Both the position numbers and the translations under genes were made by a program. A stretch of DNA of 56,217 nt from an uncultured Mycoplasmatota bacterium (GTDB taxonomy: Bacteria; Bacillota_I; Bacilli_A; RF39; UBA660), in the NCBI GenBank assembly GCA_900552335.1, contig URZL01000005.1, positions 1 to 56,217 on the forward strand, written 5' to 3'. Shown piece by piece: positions 45,798 to 54,522 of the stretch (positions within the stretch are counted from its first letter, which is position 1; each line of letters opens with the position of its first letter). A model generated the notes under the pieces. That model saw only the letters and a list, made by a program, of their open reading frames with translations. It did not search any database and was not told the origin of the DNA.

Positions 45798-45840
45798 ATT
45801 ATATCAAAAAACAAAGAAATTTTCTATTTTTCTTTGTTCA
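45798..45840 (-). terminator. Terminator after the 46.8-kb prepilin and eno extended -10
   Basis: AACAAAGAAA and TTTCTTTGTT pair, with six T (45804-45838). The adjoining TGATATAAT (45798-45806) is a good extended -10 for eno. Confidence 0.75.
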
Positions 45841-45852
45841 AAATTTTGAATT

Positions 45853-46842
45853 TTATGCTGTACGTTCCCATATATAAACAACTTTATATGGTGGCATGTT
45901 ATTATGTGGTTGTGATCCACCTGCACTAGATGAAGTCCAAGTACTATTTCCAGAGACATATGGTAATGATCCTCCAGAAGGTGCACCTGGATATGCATTT
46001 GTTCCTGTATAAGTATGTGTATGTTTTGGCATTTCATTCACTGTCAAGGTATGAGTAGCCTCACCACCTTCTGAATTAATTGCATAGCTATCAGATTCGC
46101 CTAGTAAAAACTTCCCTTCTATTTTACTCCATGATGTTCCACCATAAATTTCAATTACCTTTTCTTCTGTATCTAACGTAGTCGATTGAATAATCATACC
46201 AACATGCGAACGCATAAGTATTACCTTATTTGTTAACTGTTCAATATTTTTTTCATTATTGCTTACAGTAGTTGACAAATTCTCTAGATGTGTATCTAGG
46301 TTCTTTAATTCTTCTTTTGTTGCATATGTATTCGCTAAATTGTCTATTAAATTGTTGATTTCATCTTTTGAATATACATTACTAACTTGTCCGGTTCCAT
46401 TATCTAACATTGCTACATATTTATTTGTTAAGGCATCAAAGCCTATGATACAATTTCCAGTTTTTTTATTTCCTACGATAATTCCACTATTATAGTTTTT
46501 ATATACATAATAATTATTATTTGAAATACATATACTTGTATTTCCTTCTTTATCTAAATAAAGTTTCCCTTCTCCATCTATATTTCCTTTATATTCTAGT
46601 TTTTCTCCCTTTATGGTACTTCCTTGATGTTCTTCATCAAACAAAAATTCATAGACTCCTGTATCATGACTCATTGTAAAATATTCTGTTGAATCTAATA
46701 CAGCTTCTACACTAGATACTAATGCTTTCTTTTTACTTTCTTCTATCACATTTGTTATCATTGGTATTGTGATTAATGTAATCACTGATAATATAACTAT
46801 TACAGCTAATAATTCTATTAATGTAAATCCTTTGTTCTTCAT
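45853..46842 (-). CDS. Modular prepilin with phage tail collar-like tip
   Basis: The 329-aa protein begins MKNKGFTLIELLAVIVILS and carries the shared pilin module (residues 1-150). A short coiled coil follows (LKNLDTHLENLSTTVSNNEKN). Residues about 215-329 resemble the C-terminal domain of phage tail collar and fibre proteins: SWSKIEGKFLLGE, GGEATHTLTVNEMPKHTH and NNMPPYKVVYIWERTA. In phages this domain binds host receptors. A pilin fused to it is consistent with an adhesin tip. GTGAGGAG precedes the ATG at 46842; an ATG 6 nt upstream is too close to the site. A terminator follows. Confidence 0.9.
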   Translation of the reverse strand: MKNKGFTLIELLAVIVILSVITLITIPMITNVIEESKKKALVSSVEAVLDSTEYFTMSHDTGVYEFLFDEEHQGSTIKGEKLEYKGNIDGEGKLYLDKEGNTSICISNNNYYVYKNYNSGIIVGNKKTGNCIIGFDALTNKYVAMLDNGTGQVSNVYSKDEINNLIDNLANTYATKEELKNLDTHLENLSTTVSNNEKNIEQLTNKVILMRSHVGMIIQSTTLDTEEKVIEIYGGTSWSKIEGKFLLGESDSYAINSEGGEATHTLTVNEMPKHTHTYTGTNAYPGAPSGGSLPYVSGNSTWTSSSAGGSQPHNNMPPYKVVYIWERTA

Positions 46843-46940
46843 ATTCATACTCCTCACTTCTTTTATTATTTGTATTTTTCTATTCTTCATACAGTTTATC
46901 ACATTAAAATTTAAATGTAAACTATTGCATTGCATTTAAA

Positions 46941-47030
46941 TTTTTAAAAAGAGGTATTTAAAATACCCCCCCCCCGTTTGCATATAGCAAACATAAAAAA
47001 ATTTGCTATCTACAAACTATATTACTATTT
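46941..47030 (-). promoter_or_regulatory. Prepilin leader: 16-bp stem, ten-G tract, terminator-like hairpin
   Basis: GTTTGTAGATAGCAAA pairs with TTTGCTATATGCAAAC (46976-47017, one wobble, one mismatch). Ten G follow (46966-46975), then GGTATT/AATACC and TCTTTTT. It is the longest version of the family stem. Confidence 0.8.
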
Positions 47031-47044
47031 TTACTTCCATATTT

Positions 47045-47073
47045 ACTATATCAAACATTACTTATTTTTTCAA
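47045..47073 (-). promoter_or_regulatory. Prepilin promoter
   Basis: TTGAAA (47068-47073), 17-bp spacer, TATAGT (47045-47050) with extended TG, just past the stop of the FMN-binding gene. It is 28 bp before the leader stem. Confidence 0.8.
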
Positions 47074-47075
47074 GC

Positions 47076-47528
47076 CTATTTTGCTTGTTTTAATGCATTA
47101 TTAACAGCTTCTTGAATAGCAGTCAAATTGATAGTAGCACCACTAATTGCATCTGTTTTTCCTTCTTCATTCAAAGTAACATCTAAGCCTTGATGTTCCA
47201 CAATATATTTTTCTAAAGCTTCTGCTTGTTCATACCATTCGCCAGCAGCGGATGGATAATATTTTTTCATATTATAATCATTTCCTTCTATCCTTTTTGT
47301 AGAAGCTGTTGTATCCGATTTTTCTTTATTAATATAAGTACTATCAATAAAAGCAGATTGAATCATACCACTTTCGTCTACATATATAACAGCAGTTGCA
47401 TAAGAATCATAAGTTTCATCATAAGCATAACCAAAGTAAGTACCTTTTTTATAATCACCTGTCATTACTTCACAACCAGTTCCAAATGTTAAAAATAATA
47501 AACTGATTAATACTACAATTTTTTTCAT
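47076..47528 (-). CDS. FMN-binding-domain lipoprotein (PplA-like)
   Basis: About 150 aa with a lipoprotein-type signal (KKIVVLISLLFLTFGTGC) and one FMN-binding domain. The flavinylation motif DAISGATIN (D..SGAT) lies near the C-terminus; ApbE-type enzymes attach FMN to its Thr. In Listeria the homologous lipoprotein carries electrons outside the cell. The ApbE gene is three genes upstream in the same operon. The start at 47528 follows TAGGTGAT. Confidence 0.85.
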   Translation of the reverse strand: MKKIVVLISLLFLTFGTGCEVMTGDYKKGTYFGYAYDETYDSYATAVIYVDESGMIQSAFIDSTYINKEKSDTTASTKRIEGNDYNMKKYYPSAAGEWYEQAEALEKYIVEHQGLDVTLNEEGKTDAISGATINLTAIQEAVNNALKQAK

Positions 47529-47550
47529 ATTATCACCTAGAACTATCATA

Positions 47551-48051
47551 TCATAAAACTATTTCTTTTTGAAGTAATTTGACAATTTGTTTACTTATTA
47601 TGCCGGTGAAACAGCCTGTTATGATAGAAAGAATTATTAAAAAAGGAAAATAAAGATAAACAGAATTATTTTTTAAGAAAACATATGCCATCAATAATTG
47701 ACCTATAGAATGAAAAATTGCTCCTATAACACTAATACCAACAATGGAAAATAAATTTATTTTTTTTAAAATTGACATTGCCGTTAAACTTAAAATTGCT
47801 CCAGCTAAACTAAATAAAAAAGTAGTACTAAATAATCCAGTTCTTAATAATCCCACCACTATAATACGCAAGATTGAAACATAGAAAGCTTCCTTTATCC
47901 CATATAAATATAACACAGCAACAATGATGATATTCGCTAAACCAATCTTAATTCCTGGTATATAAAAAAAGGGGATAAAACTTTCTATAATATTGAAAAG
48001 AATGGCAATTGCTGTAAGCATTGAAAGTCTTGCACATTTTTTAATATCCAT
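47551..48051 (-). CDS. Gx-transporter-family membrane protein (EetB-like)
   Basis: The 166-aa protein has five to six helices and segments typical of the Gx/heptaprenyl-diphosphate-synthase component I-like family (PGIKIGLANIIIVAVLYLYG). In Listeria the related EetB is needed for flavin-based extracellular electron transfer. GGGTGA lies before ATG 48051. It is placed between NusG-II and FMN-binding genes, as in that operon. Confidence 0.75.
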   Translation of the reverse strand: MDIKKCARLSMLTAIAILFNIIESFIPFFYIPGIKIGLANIIIVAVLYLYGIKEAFYVSILRIIVVGLLRTGLFSTTFLFSLAGAILSLTAMSILKKINLFSIVGISVIGAIFHSIGQLLMAYVFLKNNSVYLYFPFLIILSIITGCFTGIISKQIVKLLQKEIVL

Positions 48052-48055
48052 TTTA

Positions 48056-48406
48056 TCACCCAATCACTGTATCAATTGAATCATTTGATTCTATTCTAAT
48101 TACGATTTTATTTGGTAAACATACAATTGTTTCAGATGAGGAAGAAATAAATCCTTGTTTAGAACATAGATGTTTTGGACTATTTTCTTCTTCTACTTTA
48201 ATTTTTCTATTTTCAACAACAAGATGTACATTACCATTATAACCTGTAACATCGTATTCTTTATTTTCTTTTAAATCAATTTTCAAGATTAAATTATTTT
48301 CATAATAAACATTCGCTATTGCGCCTTCTTCTTTTGGACGAAAGCAAAAGAAAATAGCAGCAATCATTAAAAACATTATTATTAAAATAAGATCATTTTG
48401 CTTCAT
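48056..48406 (-). CDS. NusG domain II-containing membrane protein (EetA-like)
   Basis: The 116-aa protein has an N-terminal helix (residues 7-22). A NusG-domain-II-like beta module follows (AIANVYYENNLILKIDLKEN, CSKQGFISSSSETIVCLPNKI) with a Cys pair. EetA of Listeria has the same layout. Its start overlaps the end of ApbE. Confidence 0.8.
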   Translation of the reverse strand: MKQNDLILIIMFLMIAAIFFCFRPKEEGAIANVYYENNLILKIDLKENKEYDVTGYNGNVHLVVENRKIKVEEENSPKHLCSKQGFISSSSETIVCLPNKIVIRIESNDSIDTVIG

Positions 48407-49412
48407 AACGACTTAACCCATCAGATGTAATAATTTGATTATCTATTGTGTACCATATAGCTTCTACACCTTCTAATGAATTAATATATTTTTTTCCATC
48501 TTCTACACTCATCATGTATAACATAGTAGATAAGACATCGGCAAATTTGCTAGAAGAACAAACAACCGTTACACTTTTGACATAATTATCTGGGAATAAG
48601 GTGTTTGGATTAATGATATGACTATATCTTTTTCCTTCCCATTCATAGTATCGGTTATAACCACCACTCGTTACAACGGCCATATTATTACCATAAATAA
48701 CTTTGAAAATGCCTGTTGGATCTTCTGGATCTTCAATACCAATAGAGTATTTTTTTCCTTCTTCATTTCCACCAACAACTACATTGCCACCTGCATTAAT
48801 AATATATCTTGAAATTCCTTCTTTTTCTAAATAATCAGCTGCTAACTCAGTAACGTAACCCTTTGCTATAGCTCCTAAATCAATGTTAACATGATTATTT
48901 GCTATTTTATTTTTATCTAATAAAACAATATCTTCAATGCTGTCTGTTTTAGCTGCTTTTAATTCTTCTATTGTTGGTACTCCATATTCACTATCACGAT
49001 AACTTTTCCAAATATCTAATACATTTCCCATGCTAATGTCTACCAAACCATTAGTGGCAGTGTATACTTCTTTACCATACTCTAATAATTGATATAGCCT
49101 TTTATCAATTGTTATAGTTTCATCTTTTGAAGTATTATAAGCAATATAATATAGATTTTTTAATCCTTTATATTCTTTGTATTTATTTGTTAACTCGTCA
49201 TATTCTTTATATATTTTTTCTACACCACTAAGTACTTCAGAAGCCTGTAACTGATTACCTGCATATACTTTTACATAAATATAAGTATCCATGTAATAAA
49301 TATTTTCCGAATATTCTTTTACTTTCAAACTTTCTATTAACACCATTATTAAAAAAGCTGTTACCAATACTGGAATTATAATAAACAAAGTTTGATTAAT
49401 TTTATCTTGCAT
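48393..49412 (-). CDS. FAD:protein FMN transferase ApbE
   Basis: The 339-aa protein has a membrane anchor near the start, then the ApbE core. VDISMGNVLDIWK, NIDLGAIAKGYVTE, YIINAGGNVVVGG and the final SHIINP loop are visible. It moves FMN from FAD to a Thr of the target lipoprotein, here probably the 47076 gene product. GGTGATGTT precedes the ATG. Confidence 0.93.
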   Translation of the reverse strand: MQDKINQTLFIIIPVLVTAFLIMVLIESLKVKEYSENIYYMDTYIYVKVYAGNQLQASEVLSGVEKIYKEYDELTNKYKEYKGLKNLYYIAYNTSKDETITIDKRLYQLLEYGKEVYTATNGLVDISMGNVLDIWKSYRDSEYGVPTIEELKAAKTDSIEDIVLLDKNKIANNHVNIDLGAIAKGYVTELAADYLEKEGISRYIINAGGNVVVGGNEEGKKYSIGIEDPEDPTGIFKVIYGNNMAVVTSGGYNRYYEWEGKRYSHIINPNTLFPDNYVKSVTVVCSSSKFADVLSTMLYMMSVEDGKKYINSLEGVEAIWYTIDNQIITSDGLSRYEAK

Positions 49413-49463
49413 AACATCACCATACTCATTATAACAAATTTTCTTCTATTTGACTAGTACTTC

Positions 49464-49488
49464 AAAAAAAGAAGGGACTATTGTCCCA
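49464..49488 (-). terminator. Terminator at the ddl 3' end
   Basis: GGGAC and GTCCC pair around four bases, followed by TTCTTTTTTT; it overlaps the last ddl codons. Confidence 0.75.
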
Positions 49489-50680
49489 TTTTGTTTTTCA
49501 TGCCTTTCGAACCACCTTGATAAGTACTTAATATATTACTTTCAAAGGAAGTTACTTTATTATTTTTTGCTTTATATTCTTTAATTCCAATGGTAATAAT
49601 ATCATCTAACAAAGTTGCATAATCTTTTCCCACTGGTTTCCATAAATAGAATGCTAAACTTCCTGGAATAATATTAGGTTCATTTACATAAACTTTTTCA
49701 TTTTTTGTATCGATTAAAAAGTCAATTCTAACATCTCCACTTAAGTTTAATACCTTAAATGTTTTTAACGCTAATTCTTCTACTTGTTTTTTTACACTTT
49801 CTTTTAAGTTAGCTGGAATTTTCATAGAAGAAGTCGCTATTTTACCAGTAGACTTAGGTGATTTACACCCTTTTTTACCACCATCTGATAAATATTTATC
49901 ACTATAAGTTAAAAAGTCATTTTTTGTAGCCATTTCTGCGATAGCTGAAGTCTCTGCATATTCATAATTTCCTAATACACTGATATTCACTTCTAATAAA
50001 TGATCAATCATTTTTTCTACTAATATCTTATTATCATATTGAATAGCATCTTCAATACTTTTTATTACATCTTTTTCATTATGAGCTACACTAATACCAA
50101 CACTACTTCCTAAATTAGCTGGTTTTACAATAACAGGATATCCTAATTCTTCAATATTTTTTAAAATCTTTTTACTATCTTCTAAATATTCACTATCATA
50201 GAACCAACAATAATCTGGAGTTGGAATATTAGAAGAAGTCATAATCTGTTTTTGTAAAACTTTATCTTGTCCAATACTAGAACCAATAATGCTAGACTCT
50301 GCATAAGGAATTCCTACTAAATCCAAATAGCCAGCTACACTACCATCTTCTACTCCTTTACCATGAACAAGTGGTAAAACAATATCTAATTCTGCTACTG
50401 TTTTTCTAAATAATCCTGTTGTTTTTTGTAATACAAACCCATCTTTTGTTTTTGTTAAAACAACTTTTTTGGCATATTTTTTAAGATTATCAAAATCTCT
50501 AAAGACTTCAATATCCATTAACATTTTTCCTGTATACCAAATTCTATCTTTACTAATATAGATTGGTATAATATCATATTTTTCTTGATTGATAAAAGAC
50601 ATTGCTTGACATGCTGTAATAATACTTACTTCATGTTCTACTGTACTTCCACCAAAGATAACACCTAATTTTATTTTCAT
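49478..50680 (-). CDS. ddl: D-alanine-D-alanine ligase family protein
   Basis: The 400-aa ATP-grasp enzyme starts VIFGGSTVEHEVSIITACQ. It has LVHGKGVEDGSVAGYLDLVG, VKPANLGSSVGIS and a metal-binding NEPN motif. It joins two D-Ala for peptidoglycan precursors. The NEPNIIPGSLAFYLW segment differs from the more common NEVNTLPGFT, and the protein is 30-40 residues longer than usual. GTAGAGG precedes the ATG. It follows murF in an operon. Confidence 0.92.
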   Translation of the reverse strand: MKIKLGVIFGGSTVEHEVSIITACQAMSFINQEKYDIIPIYISKDRIWYTGKMLMDIEVFRDFDNLKKYAKKVVLTKTKDGFVLQKTTGLFRKTVAELDIVLPLVHGKGVEDGSVAGYLDLVGIPYAESSIIGSSIGQDKVLQKQIMTSSNIPTPDYCWFYDSEYLEDSKKILKNIEELGYPVIVKPANLGSSVGISVAHNEKDVIKSIEDAIQYDNKILVEKMIDHLLEVNISVLGNYEYAETSAIAEMATKNDFLTYSDKYLSDGGKKGCKSPKSTGKIATSSMKIPANLKESVKKQVEELALKTFKVLNLSGDVRIDFLIDTKNEKVYVNEPNIIPGSLAFYLWKPVGKDYATLLDDIITIGIKEYKAKNNKVTSFESNILSTYQGGSKGMKNKMGQ

Positions 50681-50689
50681 TTTGCACCT

Positions 50690-52285
50690 CTACTTCATAT
50701 CTTCATTGAATATATCAGGAAGATCATTTTCTAATAATACATAAGTTTCTTTTTCTGCTAAACGATTGAATAAAGGAAAAGCTAATTTTACATCATCCAA
50801 TATATGAATTTTATTTTTTGGATATTTCTTTTCTATTAATCCATCATAGATTGGTTTTGTTTGTTTTTCACCAATCAAAATAACTTCATCACAAGCATCT
50901 GCTATTTGTTTTCCAAATGTTTTGTTGATTTCATATTCTTCACTACCCATTTCAATCATTCCTGGTGTTACAATTATTTTTTTACCAGGCATTAATTTTA
51001 GTACATCTAAAGCCATTTTAGATCCAACAGGATTGGAATTATATGCATCGTCTATAATATTTATACTACCCATTTTTTTTAGTTCTAAACGGTGTTCAAC
51101 TGGTTTTACTTTTTTAACTCCCATGATTAATTTTGGAATACTAATTCCTAAATGATATCCTAAAGCAATTCCTGCCAAAATATTATAAACATTGGCTTTT
51201 CCTAATAACTTTGTTTCAAATTGATATTTTTTGGTACTTCCGTTAAAAGTAACATCAAAAGTAGTACCATCACTAGATAATTTGATGTTACTTGCTTTTA
51301 CATCAGCATCTTTATCAATACCTATCCAAACAATTTTAACTTTGTTTTTTAATGGGTAAGATACTTGGTATGGATCATCCGCATTTAAAATACCAATTCC
51401 ATCTGGTGGTAATGATTCAATAAGTTCAAATTTCCCTTTTTGAATATTTTCTCTGCTTCCAAAACTATCTAAATGAGCTGTTCCAATAGTGGTTAAAATA
51501 CCATATGTTGGATGAACTAAATCACATAATTCTTTTATTTCGCCTCTTTTGAAAGCTCCCATTTCTGCTATAAATATGTCATTGAATTTATCTAAATAAT
51601 TATTAATGGTAATGATTAAGCCAACTGGTGTATTAAAATTTTTAGGAGTTGGAAAACTATTGTATTTAACATTTAATATATCATTTAAAATATTTTTACT
51701 ACTTGTTTTTCCATAACTCCCTGTAATTCCAACTACTTTTAAATTTGTCATTTCTTTTAATTTACGAATTGCTTTTCTTTTAAAATTGTTATTAATCATT
51801 TTTTCAATTGGTTTATTAATAACATTAGCAAGCCAAACTATATAATAATTAAAATATACGATAGCACCGATTATAAGATAGTATATATATAAATTATTTT
51901 CATTAAATGAAACGCTAAAGATCATAATTGGTATCAAGTATAAAATAGTTGTTGTTACAAGTAATCTTTTTACTCTTTTTGTAAATACCAATGGCTTTTT
52001 TGTTTGTTCTTTTTTTGCTTTACTTAATTGAATTAAAGATAAAATGGTATAAATGATTACTATTAAAACCATACTAACAATTGGATTACACCATTTGAAA
52101 ATAAAAAATAAAATAAAAATCAATTCTACATTTAAAAATATTTTTTTGATATTCTTTGATATCCATTTTAGATAACGGTTTCCATCATTGTACCAATTTT
52201 GTTGCAACATATGGAATGATTTTTTTGTTTTTAAATACGTATATACCAAAATAGGTAGTACCGATACAATAAATTTTACTAACAT
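50690..52285 (-). CDS. murF: MurF-like ligase with N-terminal membrane domain
   Basis: The 531-aa protein has about 170 N-terminal residues with several transmembrane helices, then a Mur ligase: VVGITGSYGKTSSKN, the NFNTPVGL loop, VHPTYGILTTIGTAHLDSFGS and DDAYNSNP. MurF adds D-Ala-D-Ala to UDP-MurNAc-tripeptide and is usually cytosolic and about 450 aa. Here the membrane segment would tether it. It lies in an operon with ddl and an alpha/beta hydrolase. TAGGAGG precedes the ATG. Confidence 0.9.
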   Translation of the reverse strand: MLVKFIVSVLPILVYTYLKTKKSFHMLQQNWYNDGNRYLKWISKNIKKIFLNVELIFILFFIFKWCNPIVSMVLIVIIYTILSLIQLSKAKKEQTKKPLVFTKRVKRLLVTTTILYLIPIMIFSVSFNENNLYIYYLIIGAIVYFNYYIVWLANVINKPIEKMINNNFKRKAIRKLKEMTNLKVVGITGSYGKTSSKNILNDILNVKYNSFPTPKNFNTPVGLIITINNYLDKFNDIFIAEMGAFKRGEIKELCDLVHPTYGILTTIGTAHLDSFGSRENIQKGKFELIESLPPDGIGILNADDPYQVSYPLKNKVKIVWIGIDKDADVKASNIKLSSDGTTFDVTFNGSTKKYQFETKLLGKANVYNILAGIALGYHLGISIPKLIMGVKKVKPVEHRLELKKMGSINIIDDAYNSNPVGSKMALDVLKLMPGKKIIVTPGMIEMGSEEYEINKTFGKQIADACDEVILIGEKQTKPIYDGLIEKKYPKNKIHILDDVKLAFPLFNRLAEKETYVLLENDLPDIFNEDMK

Positions 52286-52294
52286 GACTTCCTC

Positions 52295-53020
52295 CTAATT
52301 TAAAAAACTTTTCATTACACTTATAGTTTGTCCTAAATTTTCCAAATATGCATAGTGTGTTGCATTTTCATATACAACTAAACCAGCATCTGGAATTAAT
52401 TTTTCTAGTTCATAAGCCCTATCAATGGAAACGGCTTCATCGGCTGTCCCCCAAATTAATAAAGTTGGTGCTTTTATTTTTTTTACTTCTTCTGTTATAT
52501 CCAAATTCACTGTTTTTACTAATGTTTCTCTCATAACAGGTGATGCATTCTTATAATCGGTCGATCCAATATGTTTTTTAGCAAATCCTTCTAGTTTATT
52601 AATGCCTGGTATTTTTTTTAAAGTTCTTAACGTTTTTAATTTCAAACTTTCTTTTTCAATTTCTTTTTGAAATGGGCTTCCAAAAAGGACAAGTTTTTCG
52701 ACTTCATATTTACTAGCATATAATAAACTAATTTTCCCACCATAAGAATGCCCTATTAAAGTTGGTTTTTTTATATCTAATTTTTGCAGCAATTCATGAA
52801 GAAGTTCTACATAATCGCTTACTTCATAAGGACGATCTAGTTGTCCACTTTTACCAAATCCTGGTAAATCAATCAAGATTACTTCGTGGTTTTCTATAAA
52901 AGGTTTTGCTACAGGTAACATCATTTCTGTATTTTGTCCCCATCCATGCAAAAAGACAAGTGGCTTTTTCCCACCTTGGTTATATCGTTCATAATAAACT
53001 TCCACGTTGTTGATTACCAT
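52295..53020 (-). CDS. Alpha/beta hydrolase
   Basis: About 241 aa. The start PLVFLHGWGQNTEMM, the nucleophile elbow GHSYGGK, Asp in WGTADEAVS and His in ENATHYAYL mark a complete triad. It lies directly upstream of murF in the operon and could act on wall or lipid substrates; this is position-based. The ATG at 53020 follows GGTGAAGA. Confidence 0.85.
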   Translation of the reverse strand: MVINNVEVYYERYNQGGKKPLVFLHGWGQNTEMMLPVAKPFIENHEVILIDLPGFGKSGQLDRPYEVSDYVELLHELLQKLDIKKPTLIGHSYGGKISLLYASKYEVEKLVLFGSPFQKEIEKESLKLKTLRTLKKIPGINKLEGFAKKHIGSTDYKNASPVMRETLVKTVNLDITEEVKKIKAPTLLIWGTADEAVSIDRAYELEKLIPDAGLVVYENATHYAYLENLGQTISVMKSFLN

Positions 53021-53078
53021 AATCTTCACCATAGACATTATATCATATTTTTACAATATGAAAAAAGTTTTTACAAAA

Positions 53079-53100
53079 AAAAAGCAACATTTCTATTGCT
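53079..53100 (-). terminator. Terminator after the 53.8-kb gene
   Basis: AGCAA and TTGCT pair, followed by nine T. Confidence 0.65.
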
Positions 53101-53758
53101 TGTACATTTGTTGACGAGTTATATACTGATTTTTTGCTTTTTGCTTTGCTTTAGGTAAAACAGTAATAGCATGATTTTCAATTACAGCATCCCAATATAG
53201 ATTATCTCTTCTTGGAAGCAAATAATTTTTACCACAATAATTACATTTTACTACTCTAAAATCGGCATTTTCTTTATCACTTTTTTCTACTTGATCGTTG
53301 ATTATTTTATAATATCCATTGTTACTAAATTCTACATGTCCACAATAATTTTGTTCCAAATGAAAAAACGAAGATAATAAAGATTGAATTGCTGGTTTCA
53401 AAATAGTTATAGGTAATTTTTCTAAATCCAATTCAAATGGATTCACTATATTTATTTTTTTACCATTTATTTTAGTGTCCCAATCAGGATAATTTGTTCT
53501 TAATAAAGATATGGTTTTTTCACAATAAGGAAACATAATTACTCTAAATTCTGCTTCTTCCTTTTCTACCATGCATACTTCACCGTTGTGATATTTATAA
53601 TATCCATAATCTAAGTAAAGATGATGATGACATACTTCAAGATTATTATAATATTCTTCTAATAATTGTTTTAATAACTTTTTTGCTTCTTCATCATTAT
53701 TTTTATTTATAGCGTACTCCAAACCTCTTTTTCTTCTTATTATTTTTTCTATATTCAT
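53093..53758 (-). CDS. Protein with two repeated GYYK...CxxC-like units
   Basis: About 221 aa. Two similar units of about 55 residues carry GYYKYHNGEV...FRVIMFPYC and GYYKIINDQV...FRVVKCNYCG. The second keeps a CNYC zinc-like knuckle and the first has lost one Cys. A short helical N-terminus precedes them. No known family recognised. The ATG at 53758 follows GGTGATC. Confidence 0.55.
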   Translation of the reverse strand: MNIEKIIRRKRGLEYAINKNNDEEAKKLLKQLLEEYYNNLEVCHHHLYLDYGYYKYHNGEVCMVEKEEAEFRVIMFPYCEKTISLLRTNYPDWDTKINGKKINIVNPFELDLEKLPITILKPAIQSLLSSFFHLEQNYCGHVEFSNNGYYKIINDQVEKSDKENADFRVVKCNYCGKNYLLPRRDNLYWDAVIENHAITVLPKAKQKAKNQYITRQQMYKQ

Positions 53759-53785
53759 ATGATCACCTTTTCTAATTTTGGGGGA

Positions 53786-53810
53786 ACAAAAAAGAAGTCG
53801 AAACTTCTTA
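53786..53810 (-). terminator. Terminator after khpA
   Basis: AAGAAGT and ACTTCTT pair around four bases, followed by a T run, at the khpA stop. Confidence 0.75.
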
Positions 53811-54053
53811 AAATGAATCAATATTGATTTTGACTTTTTTTAAACCATTGATATAGCTAGAGGCTTGAACTAATGTTCTAAGTGCATTAGCATTTATACC
53901 ATTTTTTCCAATTACCGCTCCCATATCACTAGAATCTACTAGCACTTGTATGGTAATGTATTCTTCATCATCTTCGAATTGTTTTACAGATACCATATCT
54001 TTTTGTTTCACAATACTTTTTACTAAGTATTCTGTTAGCGCTACTAAATCCAT
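53808..54053 (-). CDS. khpA: KH-domain RNA-binding protein KhpA
   Basis: The 81-aa protein is a lone type II KH domain with the GKNG loop (GAVIGKNGINANALRTLV). KhpA pairs with KhpB and binds RNA, affecting cell division in streptococci. It follows rpsP by two bases, the usual Firmicutes arrangement. Confidence 0.93.
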   Translation of the reverse strand: MDLVALTEYLVKSIVKQKDMVSVKQFEDDEEYITIQVLVDSSDMGAVIGKNGINANALRTLVQASSYINGLKKVKINIDSF

Positions 54054-54055
54054 AA

Positions 54056-54337
54056 TTATTTACCTTCTTTAGTCATTTTTGATTCATGGAATTTCTTCAT
54101 AATTCCTTGTTTGCTTAATAAATCTCTTACTGTATCAGTAGGAATAGCTCCATCATTTAACCATTTAAGTGCTACTTCTTCATTAATTTTTACTTCTGCT
54201 GGTTCCATAATTGGATTATATGTTCCAACAGTTTCAATAAATCTTCCATCTCTTGGGCTTCTTGAATCAGCTGCTACAATACGATAAAATGGTCTTTTTT
54301 TAGCTCCCATTCTTTTTAATCTTAATTTTACTGCCAT
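54056..54337 (-). CDS. rpsP: Ribosomal protein bS16
   Basis: The 93-aa protein begins [20 protein letters not shown] with the [13 protein letters not shown] and GTYNP motifs. These are diagnostic for S16 of the 30S body. GGAGGAAC precedes the ATG. A consensus promoter lies 24-52 bp upstream. Confidence 0.97.
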   Translation of the reverse strand: MAVKLRLKRMGAKKRPFYRIVAADSRSPRDGRFIETVGTYNPIMEPAEVKINEEVALKWLNDGAIPTDTVRDLLSKQGIMKKFHESKMTKEGK

Positions 54338-54360
54338 AATATGTTCCTCCGTTCTTTAAC

Positions 54361-54389
54361 ATTCTAACATAATTGTATGGTACTGTCAA
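54361..54389 (-). promoter_or_regulatory. rpsP promoter
   Basis: TTGACA (54384-54389), a 17-bp spacer and TAGAAT (54361-54366), nearly consensus. Confidence 0.85.
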
Positions 54390-54522
54390 CCTTTTTATGT
54401 TAACATGCTATTTAAATTTTTTCAAACATACAATATTATCCATTTAAATACTATTTAAAAGGAATGAAAATTAATTGTTCAATTTTCATATACTGATAAT
54501 TTGAAACAGTTATTTCTGTAGC
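54389..54522. repeat. Repeat copy A (prepilin 3' end plus flank)
   Basis: This segment holds the last 24 codons of the 54.4-kb prepilin and about 60 bp of flank. It recurs with few changes at 55546-55681, after a different prepilin. Confidence 0.85.

Noticed and set aside
45804..46037. Minus-strand frame MKCQNIHI overlapping the tail collar-like tip
   Set aside because: It is in another frame of the prepilin, lacks a ribosome binding site and has His/Gln-rich composition typical of a shadow.
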